DNA of 64,000 nucleotides from Palaemon carinicauda (lineage: Eukaryota; Arthropoda; Malacostraca; Decapoda; Palaemonidae). Positions 32,188 through 43,479 of the stretch are shown piece after piece. Location of the stretch: assembly GCF_036898095.1 (NCBI RefSeq), contig NC_090761.1, forward strand, positions 46,952,648-47,016,647, written 5' to 3'. The notes beneath the pieces are model-generated. The model searched no databases. It saw only the letters and a program-made list of their open reading frames with translations, and had not been told where the DNA came from. Each line of letters starts with the position of its first letter. The first letter of the stretch is position 1. Both the position numbers and the translations under genes were made by a program.

Positions 32188-33430
32188 TTAGGGATGCCAG
32201 GGACCATTCATGACCTGATCTCTAGTTTTCTGTCTTAAACATTCCCAAATCTGTGTTTCTGGTAGAGAATAATTCCTGTCTTCAAGTTTGAGCAGTTTAG
32301 GCAACCATGGTTGCATAATGTCCTGACCTTTGTGAGGCAGTTTGACTTCACACATCTTGGCCTTGTAGTCTTGAACGTCTTTTAAGGTCAAAGATGGGTG
32401 TATTGTTCATATCTGGAGATTTGATATGCTCGTGTGGTTTAGTTGATCTAGAAGTTCTTGCCTTTCCATTGGATGTTCAAGAGGCCTAGAGACTTTGCAA
32501 ACAGTGGCTGTCATCTAGATGCAATATTCAAGCCAGTTGGCTTTGAGCATATTGACAACAGTGGCACTACTGTCTGGTTTGGCTCCGGACCATGACTTCT
32601 AGCAGAGTTGAAGGAAGGTCTTAGACCAAGTTTCACCAAGGACCTATGGTGTGGCTTAGGCCTTCCGTGCTTCCCAAACCTTCCAAGCTCATTGTAGGAC
32701 GGGATTAGTATGAAAAATAAGAGGTACGTGGCAACTGTCAGCAGGGATTTCCCTCCTTGAATCTTTACCTCTCTATCCCGTATTGAGATCAAGTCTAGAC
32801 CTACCTTCCATGTTCCCTCTATAGCCATGGCTACAGAGATGGATCAGAACTCTTTCACAGGGAATCTGATATGGCCATTCTCCACTTGGCCACTCAGGTT
32901 GATCTCAAGGAAGAAGGACTGTCTCAACCTACATTGACTGAAACATTTTTTTGGACCTTTTTCAAGTGGATTCTACCATATTTTTAGAGGATGATGACTT
33001 CATGCTTTTTGGTGACCTCATTAACTTCCAGTGCTAAGTCAGTCAGCTGTCTTGTAAGGTCCTTTTATGTCTCTTGTGGACATTCAAGTACTTTGTCAAA
33101 TTGACCCCTTGGAATATTTTCTTTGAAGCCTTTCCTTGCAGAGATTGAGACTACCTTCACACTTACAGTATTTTGATCTGAGCATCATGATGAAGAAATG
33201 GCTCATCTTGTGCAAGCAAGACAAATATCTGAGAAGGCAGTTTTATTGAGATGTTTTCTAGTACTCGTCTTAAACTTGCTTATGCAGCGCACTTGTTCCT
33301 TATTAGTTGTGGGTTGCAGACTGGTCATGGAAAAGATGCGAGTTTTCTCTTTCTTATTCATCTTCTACTCGTTCAGTCTTCCTCCTCATCTTCTTCAGAC
33401 ACTTTTTATGAAAAGAGGGAAATAGAGAAG
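32188..33430 (-). pseudogene. Decayed coding region of unknown origin, part 2
   Basis: I do not recognise the protein. On the - strand, from about 33430 down to 32188, open pieces in shifting frames give fluent, charged protein-like sequence. Examples are KTSTRKHLNKTAFSDICLAC, LALEVNEVTKKHEVIIL, INLSGQVENGHIRFPVKEF, MAIEGTWKVGLDLISIRD, and LKDVQDYKAKMCEVKLPHKG with LEDRNYSLPETQIWECL. Stops occur about every 60-100 codons. The similar stretch at 35285-35990 lies on the far side of an inserted LINE and reads in the same direction, so the two were probably one gene. It could be a mobile-element gag or another captured gene. Confidence 0.42.
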
Positions 33431-33570
33431 GAAGTTTCTTGACAAGAAGCTCCTCTGTATTTACATCAAGCATTCTTCTGTAAAAGGGAGTCTTGGGATT
33501 CACTCTTAAGAATGTTTCTCACTCAAACCATTACCATATGATTCTAGAAATTGAATCTATTGGCCAGATT

Positions 33571-35280
33571 ATTATTATTATTACTAGCTAAGCTACAACC
33601 CTAGTTAGAAAAGCAGGATGCTATAAGCCCAAGGGCTCCCAGCAGGGAAAAATAGCCCAGTGAGGAAAGGAAATAAATAAACTACAGAAGTAATGAACAA
33701 TTAAAATAAAAAAAATTAAGAACAGTAACAAAATTAAAATAAATTTTTTATATATAAACTATAAAAAGAGACTTGTGTTAGCCTGTTCAACATAAAACAT
33801 TGCTGCAAGTTTGGACTTTTGGTTCTACCGATTCAACTACCCGATTAGGAGGATCATTCCACAACATGGTCACAGCTGGAATAAAACTTACACCTGATGG
33901 AGAAGTCCCGACTATTAGAATTAACTGTATACCTAGTATTACAAACAGGATGGTACTGCTTGGGAAAATCTGAATGCAAAGGATAGTCAGAATTATGAAA
34001 AATCTCATGCAATATGCATAACGAACTAATTGAACGATGGTGCCAGAGATTAATATCTAGAACAGGAATAAGAAATTTGATAGACCGTAAGTTCCTGACC
34101 AACAAATTAAGATAAGAATCATTAGGTGAAGACTAGACAGGAGAACAATACTCGAAACAAGGTAGAATGAAAGAATCAAAATACTTTAGAATAGATTGAT
34201 CACCGAAAATCTTACTAGACTTTCTCAATAAGTCAATTTTTTGTGCAGTTGAAGAAGCCATAGACCTAATGTGTTTCTCAAAAGTAAATTTGCTGCAGAA
34301 AATCACACCTAAAATTTTAAAAGCCATAAAGAGTTACTTATGGTCATACTTTGAGTTTTGTTAGGATTCAACTTCATGCCCCGTAATTTGCACCATGCAC
34401 TAATTTTAGCTAAATCTCTATTAAGAGATTCAACAACCTTATATCTACATTCAGGAGATGGAATTCATGCAAAGCGAGTAGCATCATCTGCATATGCGAT
34501 GAGCTTGTTTAGGCCAAATCACATGTCATGTATATATAGTATGAAAAGTAATGGTCCAAGAACACACCGTGAAGAACACCAGATATCACATTCCTATACT
34601 CACTTTGGTACCTATCAACAGTTTTTTGCAAGCTATTTCTTAAAAATTCAATATTGATGCTAAGAAAAGGCCCACCCACTCCTAGCTGTTTGAGTTTGAA
34701 AACAAGGGCCTGATGATTAACACAAAGGCAGCTCTAAAATCAAGGCCAATCATACAAACTTCCTGACCACACTCAAGGGATTTCTGTACAGCATTAGAGA
34801 TTGTAAGAAGGGCATCACATGCTCCAAGGCCTTTACGAAAGTCAAATTACAAACTAGGGAATGTATGATTACTTTCAGCAAACCTATTTAGACATTTTGC
34901 CAAGGCACTCAAAAACTTTAGATATGCAATTTATGGTAATTGGGTGGTAATCAGTTGGACTTGAGGTACCACAAACATATTTACATAGTGGAGTAACATT
35001 ACCAATTCTCCAACAAGTGCTAAAAGCACCTCTTCTTGCTAACTTGCGCAAAATAACATAACTTTGGAGCTAAGACATGTGCAGTCTTTATAAAAAACTA
35101 AAGAAAAAATACCATTTGCGTCTGCACCTCCAGAAGCATCAAGGTCCATCAAGAGGGCTTTAATTTCACAAGATCTAAAACCTAAACTAGTTAGTTTAGC
35201 CTCAGGAAAACAGGAATGAGGAAGATAAAGTTTCTCATGACTCTGCTTACTGTCAAACACATCAGCCAAACGGGGTGAAC
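33571..35280 (-). mobile_element. CR1-like LINE, 5'-truncated, decayed
   Basis: On the - strand an RT is readable in broken frames. NVISGVLHGVFLDHYF corresponds to the usual SGVPQGSVLGPLLF, followed by LIAYADDA (catalytic YADD, about 34480-34500). MAFKILGVIFCSKFTFEKHIRSM and KSSKIFGDQSILKYFDSFI (34327-34133) come next, with the C-terminal domain at 34105-33790 ending WNDPPNRVVESVEPKVQTC. The 3' end is gggttgtagcttagctagtaataata at 33571-33600, with an (AAT)n tail. The block order fits the CR1/Jockey group. It splits the unknown coding region described on both sides of it. Confidence 0.82.
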
Positions 35281-35284
35281 AGGA

Positions 35285-35990
35285 ACATATGCCCTCGCCT
35301 TCATCTTTCCCATAGAAAGCTATTTTTTCCTCTACCTGATAAGACTGCTGCCTTTTTCAGAGACATATTTGGTTCCACCATACTCACAAAATTTCCATAG
35401 GTCAGCTTCTCAGTTCCTGCTTTCATAAAAGTGTGTCCACTTCTTGATGGCTGAACTAGTCTACCCACCAGTTCCATGGGATCTGTCAAGCAAAGCTTGA
35501 GCTGGTGTATTATCTCTTAGTTGCCTAGGTTGTATGTGAACGGTTCCAAACAGTTCAATTGTCTGGATATAGGTAGGGATTACATTAACTGTGGTTTCTT
35601 GTTGGAATTGCTCTTTGGGTAGATCCTTAGACTTCTTGGCCATTCTCTATGAGTATGTGTCTTTGGCTAGAGCACCTCCAACCAATCATAATTGAACCCA
35701 GCCTGCCACTGTTGAAGCATCTCTTTAGTAGTTTGCGTTGCTTCCATGGTGACTTGCCATGCTCACAGAGAGCTATAACATCTTGCCTAACCTTAGGTTT
35801 AATCCTAAGCTGGGATGAACCTAAGCCTCGGGGCACAGGCATATATGCCTCCGCCTGCCTGCAAAGCACATATGGAAATTTAGGTATATTTCCTTCAAGA
35901 ATGTCTTCTCTTTTGCACAATCTCTCATCATGCCAACCAATGAGGGATGAAGGTTCTGTCACCTTTGTTGTCCGTCAGAAGTTGTGAAGA
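35285..35990 (-). pseudogene. Decayed coding region of unknown origin, part 1
   Basis: Three overlapping open pieces on the - strand (35962-35627, 35643-35461, 35489-35301) read like one protein interrupted by frame changes. They include EPSSLIGWHDERLCKREDIL, GNIPKFPYVLCRQAEAYMPV, KPKVRQDVIALCEHGKSPWK, ETTVNVIPTYIQTIELF and VQPSRSGHTFMKAGTEKLTY. I cannot name the family. The LINE at 33571-35280 separates it from the matching-direction piece at 32188-33430. Its codon-like composition suggests a once functional gene. Confidence 0.42.
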
Positions 35991-36084
35991 CCAAGTACTG
36001 GCAGGAGCCTATAGTTCATGTGGGCTTTCAACACAGATCGCGATATTTTGAAGGGCACAGTACTTCTTCAGAGGACTTGATATC

Positions 36085-36540
36085 TTGAAACACTGGTCTT
36101 GCAGATCCTTCTCTCTGATTACAGCTCATTTTCTCCTACAAATATACCAAAGTCTGCCCACTTTATATATTTTCCTCTGTCCTCATACACCTGGTAACAC
36201 TGAGATTACCAAACAGTTCTTCTTTTCTCAAGGGGTTAACTACTGTAATTGGTCACTGGCTACTTTCCTCTTGGTAAGGGTAGAAAAGACTATGGTAAGC
36301 AGCTCTTCTAAGAGATGGACACTCCAAAATCAAAACATTGTTCTCTAGGCTTTGGCAGTGTATATGAAAGATTTATTCTAATGGTGTGTTACTGTTCTTA
36401 GAATATTTTAATTGTTAAATTACTTCTTGTAGTTTATTTCCTTTCCTCACTGGGCTATTTTTGCTGTTGAAGCCCTTGGGCTTATAGCATCTTGCTTTTT
36501 CAACTAGAGTTGTAGGCAAGTGATGATAATAATAAAGCAT
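36085..36540 (+). repeat. LINE 3' tail fragment, + orientation
   Basis: Blocks match, in inverse orientation, the tail at 54294-54780: cctcatacacctg.taacactgag, tggtcactggc.acttt, ggtaagcagctcttct, tttcctcactgggctattttt, gcttatagcat. It ends at (GATAATA)n around 36520-36535. It is a 5'-truncated insertion of the same family as at 33571-35280 or a SINE sharing its end. Confidence 0.65.
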
Positions 36541-37055
36541 CCGGACATTCATTAATGTGACAGGCAGTACCCGAGGTCATTCAAACCTCTGCCAACATTA
36601 CATGTCAATGTACTTTCAGTCAAAGATAGAGATGTTTTGGACCACCATCGATTCTTCAATTTTAGGACATTGCCCAGACTAACCTAACCTTTTTGTCCTG
36701 TAGTCGCTGCAGTGTAGCTGTTCAACTCTCCCAGTTTGTACAATTGTTTATCTTGTCTGAAGTAACACATTCAGTTTAAAGTAACACATTCCGCATATCT
36801 TGAGTCAAGTGGAATGTGTGACCCTTCTACCTTTTCTTGTTTTCATCTCCATCCTCTTTTCAAATGGGAGGATGTCTGTATTCCACTCACATTCTTATGG
36901 GTATGTGTGTGTTTGTGTGCAAAAGAGAGAAGAGAAGAGATAATTAATTCAGTGGCCATTCTTTTAGTTAGCTAAGAGGTTGTATAGCTAGAAAATATAT
37001 ATTACAGTACTATCAAACTGTGTGTTTTTTAGGTAAATTTGTAAACAGAACAATA
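36541..37055. other. Intergenic DNA left of E4
   Basis: No gene or known repeat is apparent. A short GT-rich and GA-rich stretch (36900-36940) is the only low-complexity feature. Confidence 0.4.
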
Positions 37056-37400
37056 TGACAAACTTATAACCGAGTTTGTATTTTTCCTAAAATACAAACC
37101 CGAATTCTTTACTATAGGAGATATTCTAGTGCGAGCTGGAAAATACGGCAGAAAAAGCTTAACAAGGTCGTTAACGACCGGACAGGTAATTACCCACCTG
37201 TTAGTGGTGGGGGACCGCCGGTCGGTAGCTGCTGTTTACCTTCAATCGGATTCTAGCTAGGACTATCCTAGGGGTCGGTGACGGAGGGAAGATTTGTGTA
37301 AAGAATTCGGGTTTGTATGTTAGGAAAAATACAAACTCGGTTATAAGTTTGTCATTTGTTCCTACACTAGATACAAACCCTCATTCTTTACTATAGGAGA
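37056..37400 (-). repeat. E4 right terminus and ICR
   Basis: On the + strand, the tip begins tgacaaacttataaccgag (37056) with the arm to 37258. The ICR (37303-37400) contains gttaggaaaaatacaaactcggttataagtttgtca, the complement of this tip. It is followed by tttgttcctacactagatacaaaccc..cattctttactatagg, the complement of the other tip at 43325-43361. The ICR structure confirms both borders. Confidence 0.82.
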
Positions 37401-37899
37401 CTTAGTCTTGAGGCCAGGGTGGCCAAGGAGTTCCCTATCCCTAGGGAAGATAGTCCTCAGACTAGACTCTTTGAAGCAACAATCTTTCGTTAATCTTCTT
37501 TCTTTGTAGATCCCCAGAATCTCGGTACGACTGAAGGTTTGTAGCTTCATGGAAACAAATGTTTCAGGATGAAGTGGGTCAGAAACATTCGACTCGGACC
37601 CCTTCAAACTTAGGATTCCCTGGACCTTGCAAAGGGGAAACCTCGTGACTACGAGTATAACTTAAACCCTGTGAGAGAAATCAGATGAGTAACATACCTT
37701 ACTTCATTAGCGAGTCCAGCTCAAACCGGATACAGACTAGGATCCCTAGATGGGAGGGAGAAGGAGACGAAGAAAAAATATGGATGTCCTTCATAAAACC
37801 TTGTGTAACCAAGAATCCTCAGCCAATGGTTACTATCCCCTGAAAGGGCGTAAGGTAGCTACAGCACCCGTTGACCTGTCACAATAGGCCCTATAGAAA

Positions 37900-38640
37900 G
37901 GGTGTCTAGAGACCTGTGTGTCACGTCGCTCAAATAGCGAGCGGTGAATGTAGATAGCGTTTCCCGACCCCCGCAATTGAGACTTGGGAGACTGAGAAAA
38001 ATCTCCTAAACGCCAGTGAGTCAGCCACTCCCCTAACTTGATGGACTATGGGTTGTTCTGCCTCTAGGTCTCCTTGAGAAAACCTCGCCATAATTTTCTT
38101 GAGCCAGAAAGGGATGGTGTTGCGAGAGGTTCTCTTCTTTACCTTATTGGTACTAAGGAAGAGATGACGGAGACGTGGTCTGAAAGGTCTGGTGCGCTTC
38201 AGATATTTCTTTAGCGCCCTGACTGGGCATAGTAACGACTGGACTGTATCCTGCGTTACCTTATTGAGGGTGGAAATTAAAAATCTCGAAATCTCTCATC
38301 GGTAGATGAAGGAATATGAGTCTAGCCACCAAGCCCGGTACGAAGTTGCGAGACACACCCCCCCCCCATCCCTTAGAATGGGTGACGACGTAAGACAGAC
38401 CATGTAGCTCACTGACCCTTTTAGCCGAGGACAGAGGTACGAGGAAGATGGTCTTAAGGTTCAGAAAGTAGCCTGAGGCCCTTAAGGGCTCATAGGGCAG
38501 ACCTTTCCGGAAACGTAAGACAAGTCTTAAGGTGATGGTCTAATCTCAACTGGGGGGCAAGATCACTCAAAACCCCGAATCGGCCAAGGTGATGACTTCT
38601 GAGGCGGAGAGGTCAACCCCTTCTCCGTCTACAGATGAGG
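37900..38640 (-). pseudogene. E4 tyrosine recombinase remnant
   Basis: On the - strand, pieces in changing frames give KTIFLVPLSSAKRVSELHGL (first catalytic Arg retained, about 38390-38450) and a CPV-type block near 38230. RTSRNTIPFWLKKIMA follows, then the VHQVRGVADSLAF region with its His-x-x-Arg pair (about 38010-38050), and STFTARYLSDVTH with the Tyr (about 37920-37960). The N-terminal domain is missing: the sequence passes within about 100 bp into gag. Stops and frame changes make it inactive. Confidence 0.75.
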
Positions 38641-38984
38641 CTCAAGGCTGAGCGATAGCCCTTAATCGCCGAGACTGAGAGGAGCTATTCCTCACTGAGG
38701 TACAAAAGGAAGACTGGGAACTACTGATCCTTCCTTTTGAGAACCCAATTGCTCCACATTGTCGCTGTTGTAGCGGTTAAAAAGTCCATTGTCTTGGCCC
38801 CAGCAGTTAGGACTTCTTGTAGGGACTGCCTGGAGTTTTGGTTTGACAAGTCCTCGTGGCTCACAAGGTAGCAGACTGTATTAAACCATGTGTCAGCCAG
38901 AAGGGACATTGAAGTCGCTTCCATTGCAGAGGCTTCTGTGCCTGGAAGAGTAGTGTGTCTATTTGAGGATTAGCCTGGTGTGAG

Positions 38985-39312
38985 CCTCGCCATGAGGGGA
39001 TCCAAGATTAGAGGAAGGGACAGTGACATTGCACTAGCAGTTAGGACAATGTCCTGGAGACTGACCATATATGGTCAACGACCAAGCCTCCTCTCCATTC
39101 CAGCTAGGACCAGGGAAGGCCAGGCAGTGGCTGCTGAAGACTCAGCAGATAGATTTATAGGCTCCCCCAAACCCCCCAACCGTAGGTTACAAGGATGGTA
39201 AGGTTGCAGGCACTAATGGCACTTAACGAGTCTGAACAGGACTCGAACCCCAGACTGTCAAACACCAGTCAGAGACGTTATCAATCAGGCCACAGCCAAA
39301 AGAAAATTGTGG
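38985..39312 (-). mobile_element. tRNA-derived SINE in E4 gag
   Basis: On the - strand the 5' end at about 39300 reads gctgtggcctgattgataac (A-box-like TGGCCTGATTG), and 39 bases later ggttcgagtcctg carries a perfect B-box (GGTTCGAGTCC). A tRNA-like head is followed by an unrelated body: agcctataaatctatctgctgagtc, then ggtcagtctccaggacattgtcc. This is how tRNA-headed SINEs are built. It could be driven by its own internal Pol III promoter. The 3' border is uncertain. Confidence 0.68.
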
Positions 39313-39438
39313 TCTTAGGGTTTGGGGTGGACTACATAGCCTGTCTAAGGCTGGAGCGTCAAGGGGTCAAGGAGACAGATGCAAATCGCCAAGGCATGAG
39401 ATATTACACATAGTTCTTAGAGTCCTTTAATAGGAGGA

Positions 39439-39554
39439 TTTTAAGTCCCTCGCAACAGCTCTCCCGAGGAATCCTCAGGCTGCGATAATTCCTCGCTTTT
39501 AAGTCCCTCGCAACAGCTCTCCCGAGGAATCCTCAGGCTGCGATAATTCCTCGC
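39439..39554. repeat. 58-bp perfect tandem duplication
   Basis: A 58-bp unit beginning ttttaagtccctcgcaac occurs twice in direct succession (39439-39496 and 39497-39554) with no difference noticed. The identity implies a very recent duplication within otherwise old E4 gag. Confidence 0.85.
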
Positions 39555-40189
39555 ATGTTATTACAGTTAAAAGTGGAGACGCGAGTAGCAGACAAACCCT
39601 ATGTCTTACCTCTCGATCTTTCTTATCGAAAGGGAAAGAATGGTAGAAGTTGGAGTGTCTGGAGGTAATGGCGAAGACCGTTAAAGAGAGTCGGAAGACT
39701 CTGTCATAAGAGTAAAACTCTTAATGACGAAGGTCGCGTGCATAGTGCTAATTGCGTGCGTGCGCGGACAGTCTCTGCTAATTGTTACGAGAGCCCAACT
39801 ACTCAGCGTAACTGAAACTCGAAGGTTCGAAGTCGTGTGAACTCGAAAGTCCAGCGCGACAGAGGCCCGAAGGACTCCCAAGGTCATGAGAACCCGTAGG
39901 ATCAGCATGACGAGAGATCAAAGGCTCCCGATCACGCCCGCCAAAAGGGTGATCATCACGAGACCCAGAGGGGTCAACGTGGGGAGAACCAGTAGGTTCA
40001 AAAAGAAGTCTCCTTACAGCACGAGGGGGAGAACGTCAGGGATAAAGATAACTCCTCCGCAGGGTAGATTTGTACTCCCGAAGGAGAACGTCGCTTAAGA
40101 CAAGGCTCTCGCTCCGCCCCTGGAGGAGAACCAAAAGTGTAAGGGGGAGGAGCGTGTATCAGTAAACTCCTACCAGTTTCCTCTCGTGA

Positions 40190-40740
40190 ATGGGAGGAAG
40201 GTTCTCCCAAAAGAGATCGCCTAAAACAAGCTTTCCCCCTGCTGCATGGGGAAAGGTGTAGGCGTAGTAACCTCTCACGAACGAGAGAGAAGTTCTCCCG
40301 AAGGAGGACATCGCCTAAGACAAGTTTTCTCCCAGTTCTATGAGAAAAAACATAGGCGTAATAATCTCCCTCTCGTGAACGCGAAAGAAGTCCTCCCGAA
40401 GGAGGATATGGCCTTAAACAAGCTTTCTCCCAGTTCTATGGGAAAAAGCCTAGGCGTAAAAATCTCTCTCGCAAACGAGTGTGTTCTCCTGAAGGAGGAC
40501 ATCGCCAAAGACAAGCTTTCTCCCAGTTCTATGGGAAAAAAGCGTAGGCGTAATAATCTCTCTCCCGAACGAGAGAGAAGTTCTCCCGAAGGAGGACATC
40601 TCCTAAGGCAAGTTTTCTCCCAGTTTTATGGGAAAAACGTAAGGGTAATAATCTCCTCGTGAACGAGAGAGAAGTCCTCCCGATGGAGGACATCGCCTGA
40701 GCGTAGCTTACTCCCAGGGAGAAGTTCCCCCCGAAGGAGG
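40190..40740 (-). repeat. About 95-bp tandem array in E4 gag
   Basis: Units spaced about 93-98 bp share ctcccagttctatgggaaaaa, aggcgtaataatctc, cgaacgagagagaagt and ctcccgaaggagga. Starts of the ctcccagttct block are at about 40329, 40427, 40520 and 40618, with worn units on both sides. On the coding (-) strand a unit reads roughly LALGDVLLRENFSLVRERD in the best frame, but unit lengths are not all multiples of three. Confidence 0.75.
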
Positions 40741-41944
40741 AACAAGCCTTAGACTTGCTTTTCTCCAGCTCAAGGGGAGAAAGCACAGTCTTCAGGGACG
40801 AGATAGCAGAGGTAAAACTCATCGAGTTGTTTGCAACTCTTCACGAAGGAGGGAAGGTTGCTGAATGGCTGAAGTGGGGAAGCTTTCCCTCGGAAGGGAG
40901 GTGATTCTCTCACGCAGCCCAATTCCGAGGAATCTTATCATTCCCTCGTAAGGGGAGGTTCTCTAACCCCTGGAGGCAAACCTCCTGGCAGTAATCTGTT
41001 TCCCAATAAGTTGATCAAGTTGCAGGTTGACAACGAGTGGTACCTCGTAACATGAGCTGCCACATGAAACGCAGGATAACGAACAGAGCGGCCGAAGCCC
41101 CCAGCATTGTGTTCTATGTCGCTGCTATCTGGGTGTTTTCTTTTAGCCTCTCTAACACGTTTCCCCTTCGCCTCCTTGCTCTCAACTGAAGAGAAGAAGG
41201 GCCGAACCCCTGCATCTTCTTCCGAGGTTTCCGAGACTCTTAATCCTTAACTCATTAGGGAGCAAAGGAACTGGGGAGGTTGTCCTGTCTGAAACACGAG
41301 AACGAGGGATTGACCCCGCTAGTGTATGACCGGAGATTTGCGTGTGTAGCGCTAATTGCGTGACAGGAGTTTGAAGACTCTTTAAGAGTAAAACTCTCGA
41401 TGGTCATGGGCGCAGTGTTGGTTGAGCATACGTGAACACTCCACGCGACAAGAGTCCGAAGACTCTCTGTCATAAGAGTAAAACTCTTGGTGATTTGTTT
41501 CACGAGAACTCGAAGGTTCAGCGTGATTGCGTGAGCCCCTAGATGTTGTGTTGCGAGAACCCGAAGGGCCAGATCAACGGGAAACGGAAGTTTCCCTTGT
41601 CACGAGACACCGAAGTGTCAGCGAGACTAAATGCATGAGATCCTGAGGTTTCAGCAACTTGAGTCGCAAGAAACTGAAGGGATAGCGCGCTGGGAACCGA
41701 AGTTTCCTTGTTACGAGACCCCAAAGGGTCAGATATCGAGAAGTCGAAGGCGAGAGCGATATTCTCTGAAGATAAGGAGTGAAAGCGAGGAAAAGCGCTC
41801 TATCTGACTTTTCTAGAGTGAACGGAGACCCTCAAACTATCATGCGATGAGGGTTCGAGGTCAGGATGTGCTTTGCCCTTGGTCGCGCTCCTTAGATGAT
41901 CCCTCGCGAGAGAAAGACGACAGCGAGGCAGAACGATAATGAGA

Positions 41945-42390
41945 GGGAGCGCTCTTCTTAGGTTCGTGCCAAGAGCGCTTACAGTCTCAAGGCGAGACGT
42001 CTCGAGGAGAGACAGAAGGCGAGGAAGAGCGAGAATGATGATGTCTCTTCCTATATCGTCTGTCTCTACAGCGAGAACATCTAGGTGAAGGCGTGCCAGT
42101 TCTCCTTTTCGTCTTCTCTCTCTCCTTCCTGACCTCCGAAGAGGGCGATGACGAGGAGGAAGCGCTCTTCTTATGTTTGTGACGAGAGCGCTTATAGTCT
42201 TACAGCGAGACATCTTGTGAAGAGATAGAAGGCGAGGAAGAGCGAGAACGATGATGTCTCTTCCTATGTTGCCTTTGTCTTCGGCAAGAACGTCTTGGCG
42301 AAGTAGAGCGAGCTCTCCTTTTCCTCTTCTCTCTCTCTCTCCTAGCCTCCAAAGAGGGCGAGGCGATGAAGAGGAGGAGGAAGTACTGCA
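41945..42390 (-). repeat. About 213-bp duplication encoding RS-rich gag
   Basis: Two diverged copies begin at gcgctcttctta (41949 and 42162). Both share gaggaagagcgagaa.gatgatgtctcttcctat. On the - strand the translated unit is rich in Arg and Ser (REREKRKRRARSTSPRR, then HRKRHHRSRSSSPS), like RS domains. E3 gag has a comparable stretch at 49850-49980. Confidence 0.72.
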
Positions 42391-43139
42391 ATGTTTGCAC
42401 TCGCGACGTTGTAATTTGCGCAACGGAGTGCGAAGTAGGCGCCGCACGAACTGAAGTTACTATATCCACTAAAACTTCTGTGGGCGCCGACTGAGTTGAT
42501 GGGAGGTAGGCGAGGTCTGGAACTCCCGAGGGTTCCAAAACAGAAGGGACCTGAGGCACTACCTTGCCTGCGAGGAACCGTTTCCAAACTTCCTCCGAAG
42601 GGGAACCAGGAAGACCAAGGGCAGGCCATACCGATCATACATGATCTGTAATGGAAGTGCTAACAGAGTCATTCCCAGTGGCGGAAAGTATTGCCCCACT
42701 GGGGGAGGCCACATAATCTTCCTGACCAAGAGGAATGGGGGTTTAATGAATGGTGCCACTCTTCCTCGACTTCCCCCCCGGAGGAAGGTAGGCAAGGAAG
42801 AGAGGAAGAGACTGAAGGGAGAGATCGAGAGGCCGAAGAAGAGGTCTACGACTCCTTACCTTCGACGGAGATCCTTGAGGTAATGAGTCCTTTAAGGACT
42901 TCTTCCTATTCCAACTCTTGAACTTCTCCCACTGAGAGGGCGACCACTTCTACATACTTGGCAGGGGGAGCCTTCAGAACACCTATGACCTCTATATCCA
43001 GGACATAAGGAAAAAGGATCCACCTCCAGTGGCGACATGAAGGTGCCCGGAACACTTCCTTATAATAGAGGACATCACATCTAACAAAGGAAAAGAAAAA
43101 GGATTAATCAAAAACCAAAAAAGAAAGGCTAGTTTGCCA

Positions 43140-43361
43140 GTTACATAAAAGCAGGAGCAGCGATGTTACCACTGCGACGGCTAGAATTCGATTGAAGGTA
43201 AACAGCAGCTACCGACTGGCGGTCCCCCACCACTAACAGGTGGGTAATTACCTGCCCGGTCGTTAACGACCTTGTTATGGTTTTTCTGCCGTATTTTCCA
43301 GCTTGCGCTAGAATATCTCCTATAGTAATGAATGAGGGTTTGTGTCTAGTGTAGGAACAAA
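43140..43361 (-). repeat. E4 left inverted terminal repeat
   Basis: This is the inverted partner of 37098-37258: ttgaaggtaaacagcagctaccgac, ggtcccccaccactaacaggtgg, ggtcgttaacgacctt and ccgtattttccagctt. Beyond the arm, the left-specific tip (gaatgagggtttgtgtctag, tgtaggaacaaa) has its complement in the ICR. Confidence 0.82.
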
Positions 43362-43479
43362 TAATTTTTTGCAAACTTTTCCCCTCAAAAAATTCTCCAA
43401 TAATACATTGCTGTAATGCAAGCTGCCTTCATTGACTTCTGTGCACCATACCTAGGAATCAATCAAAAAAAGATTATGG

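Larger units (their letters stand above)
38690..43040 (-). pseudogene. E4 gag, repeat-expanded and broken
   Basis: The C-terminal end (38924-38721) reads SNQNSRQSLQEVLTAGAKTM and MWSNWVLKRKDQ, matching the capsid-like domain of E3 gag (NQALLKELIISGGRTLKFL, ALSANWVLRRRD). Further upstream on the - strand come arrays of degenerate units (39780-39990, 40190-40740, 41460-41720) and an RS-rich duplicated block (41945-42390). A Pro-rich stretch lies near 42480-42740. Frames change repeatedly and no single open frame covers more than about 215 codons. A SINE and a 58-bp duplication add to the damage. Confidence 0.65.
37056..43361 (-). mobile_element. DIRS element E4 with RT/RNase H deleted
   Basis: The inverted arms are 37098-37258 and about 43179-43332, sharing gtaattacccacctg.tagtggtgggggaccgcc and ggtcgttaacgacc. 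The ICR lies at 37303-37400 and joins the complement of both tips. Reading on the - strand from 43361, gag occupies 43040 to about 38700 and is greatly lengthened by tandem repeats. A recombinase remnant follows directly (38640-37900). No RT or RNase H motif is found between them. A SINE is inserted in gag. The element is about 6.3 kb, close to full-length copies in size but very different in content. Confidence 0.8.

Noticed and set aside
39195..39300. A possible tRNA gene suggested by the B-box
   Set aside because: No paired acceptor stem or anticodon arm could be formed convincingly, and a non-tRNA body follows. SINE is the better reading.
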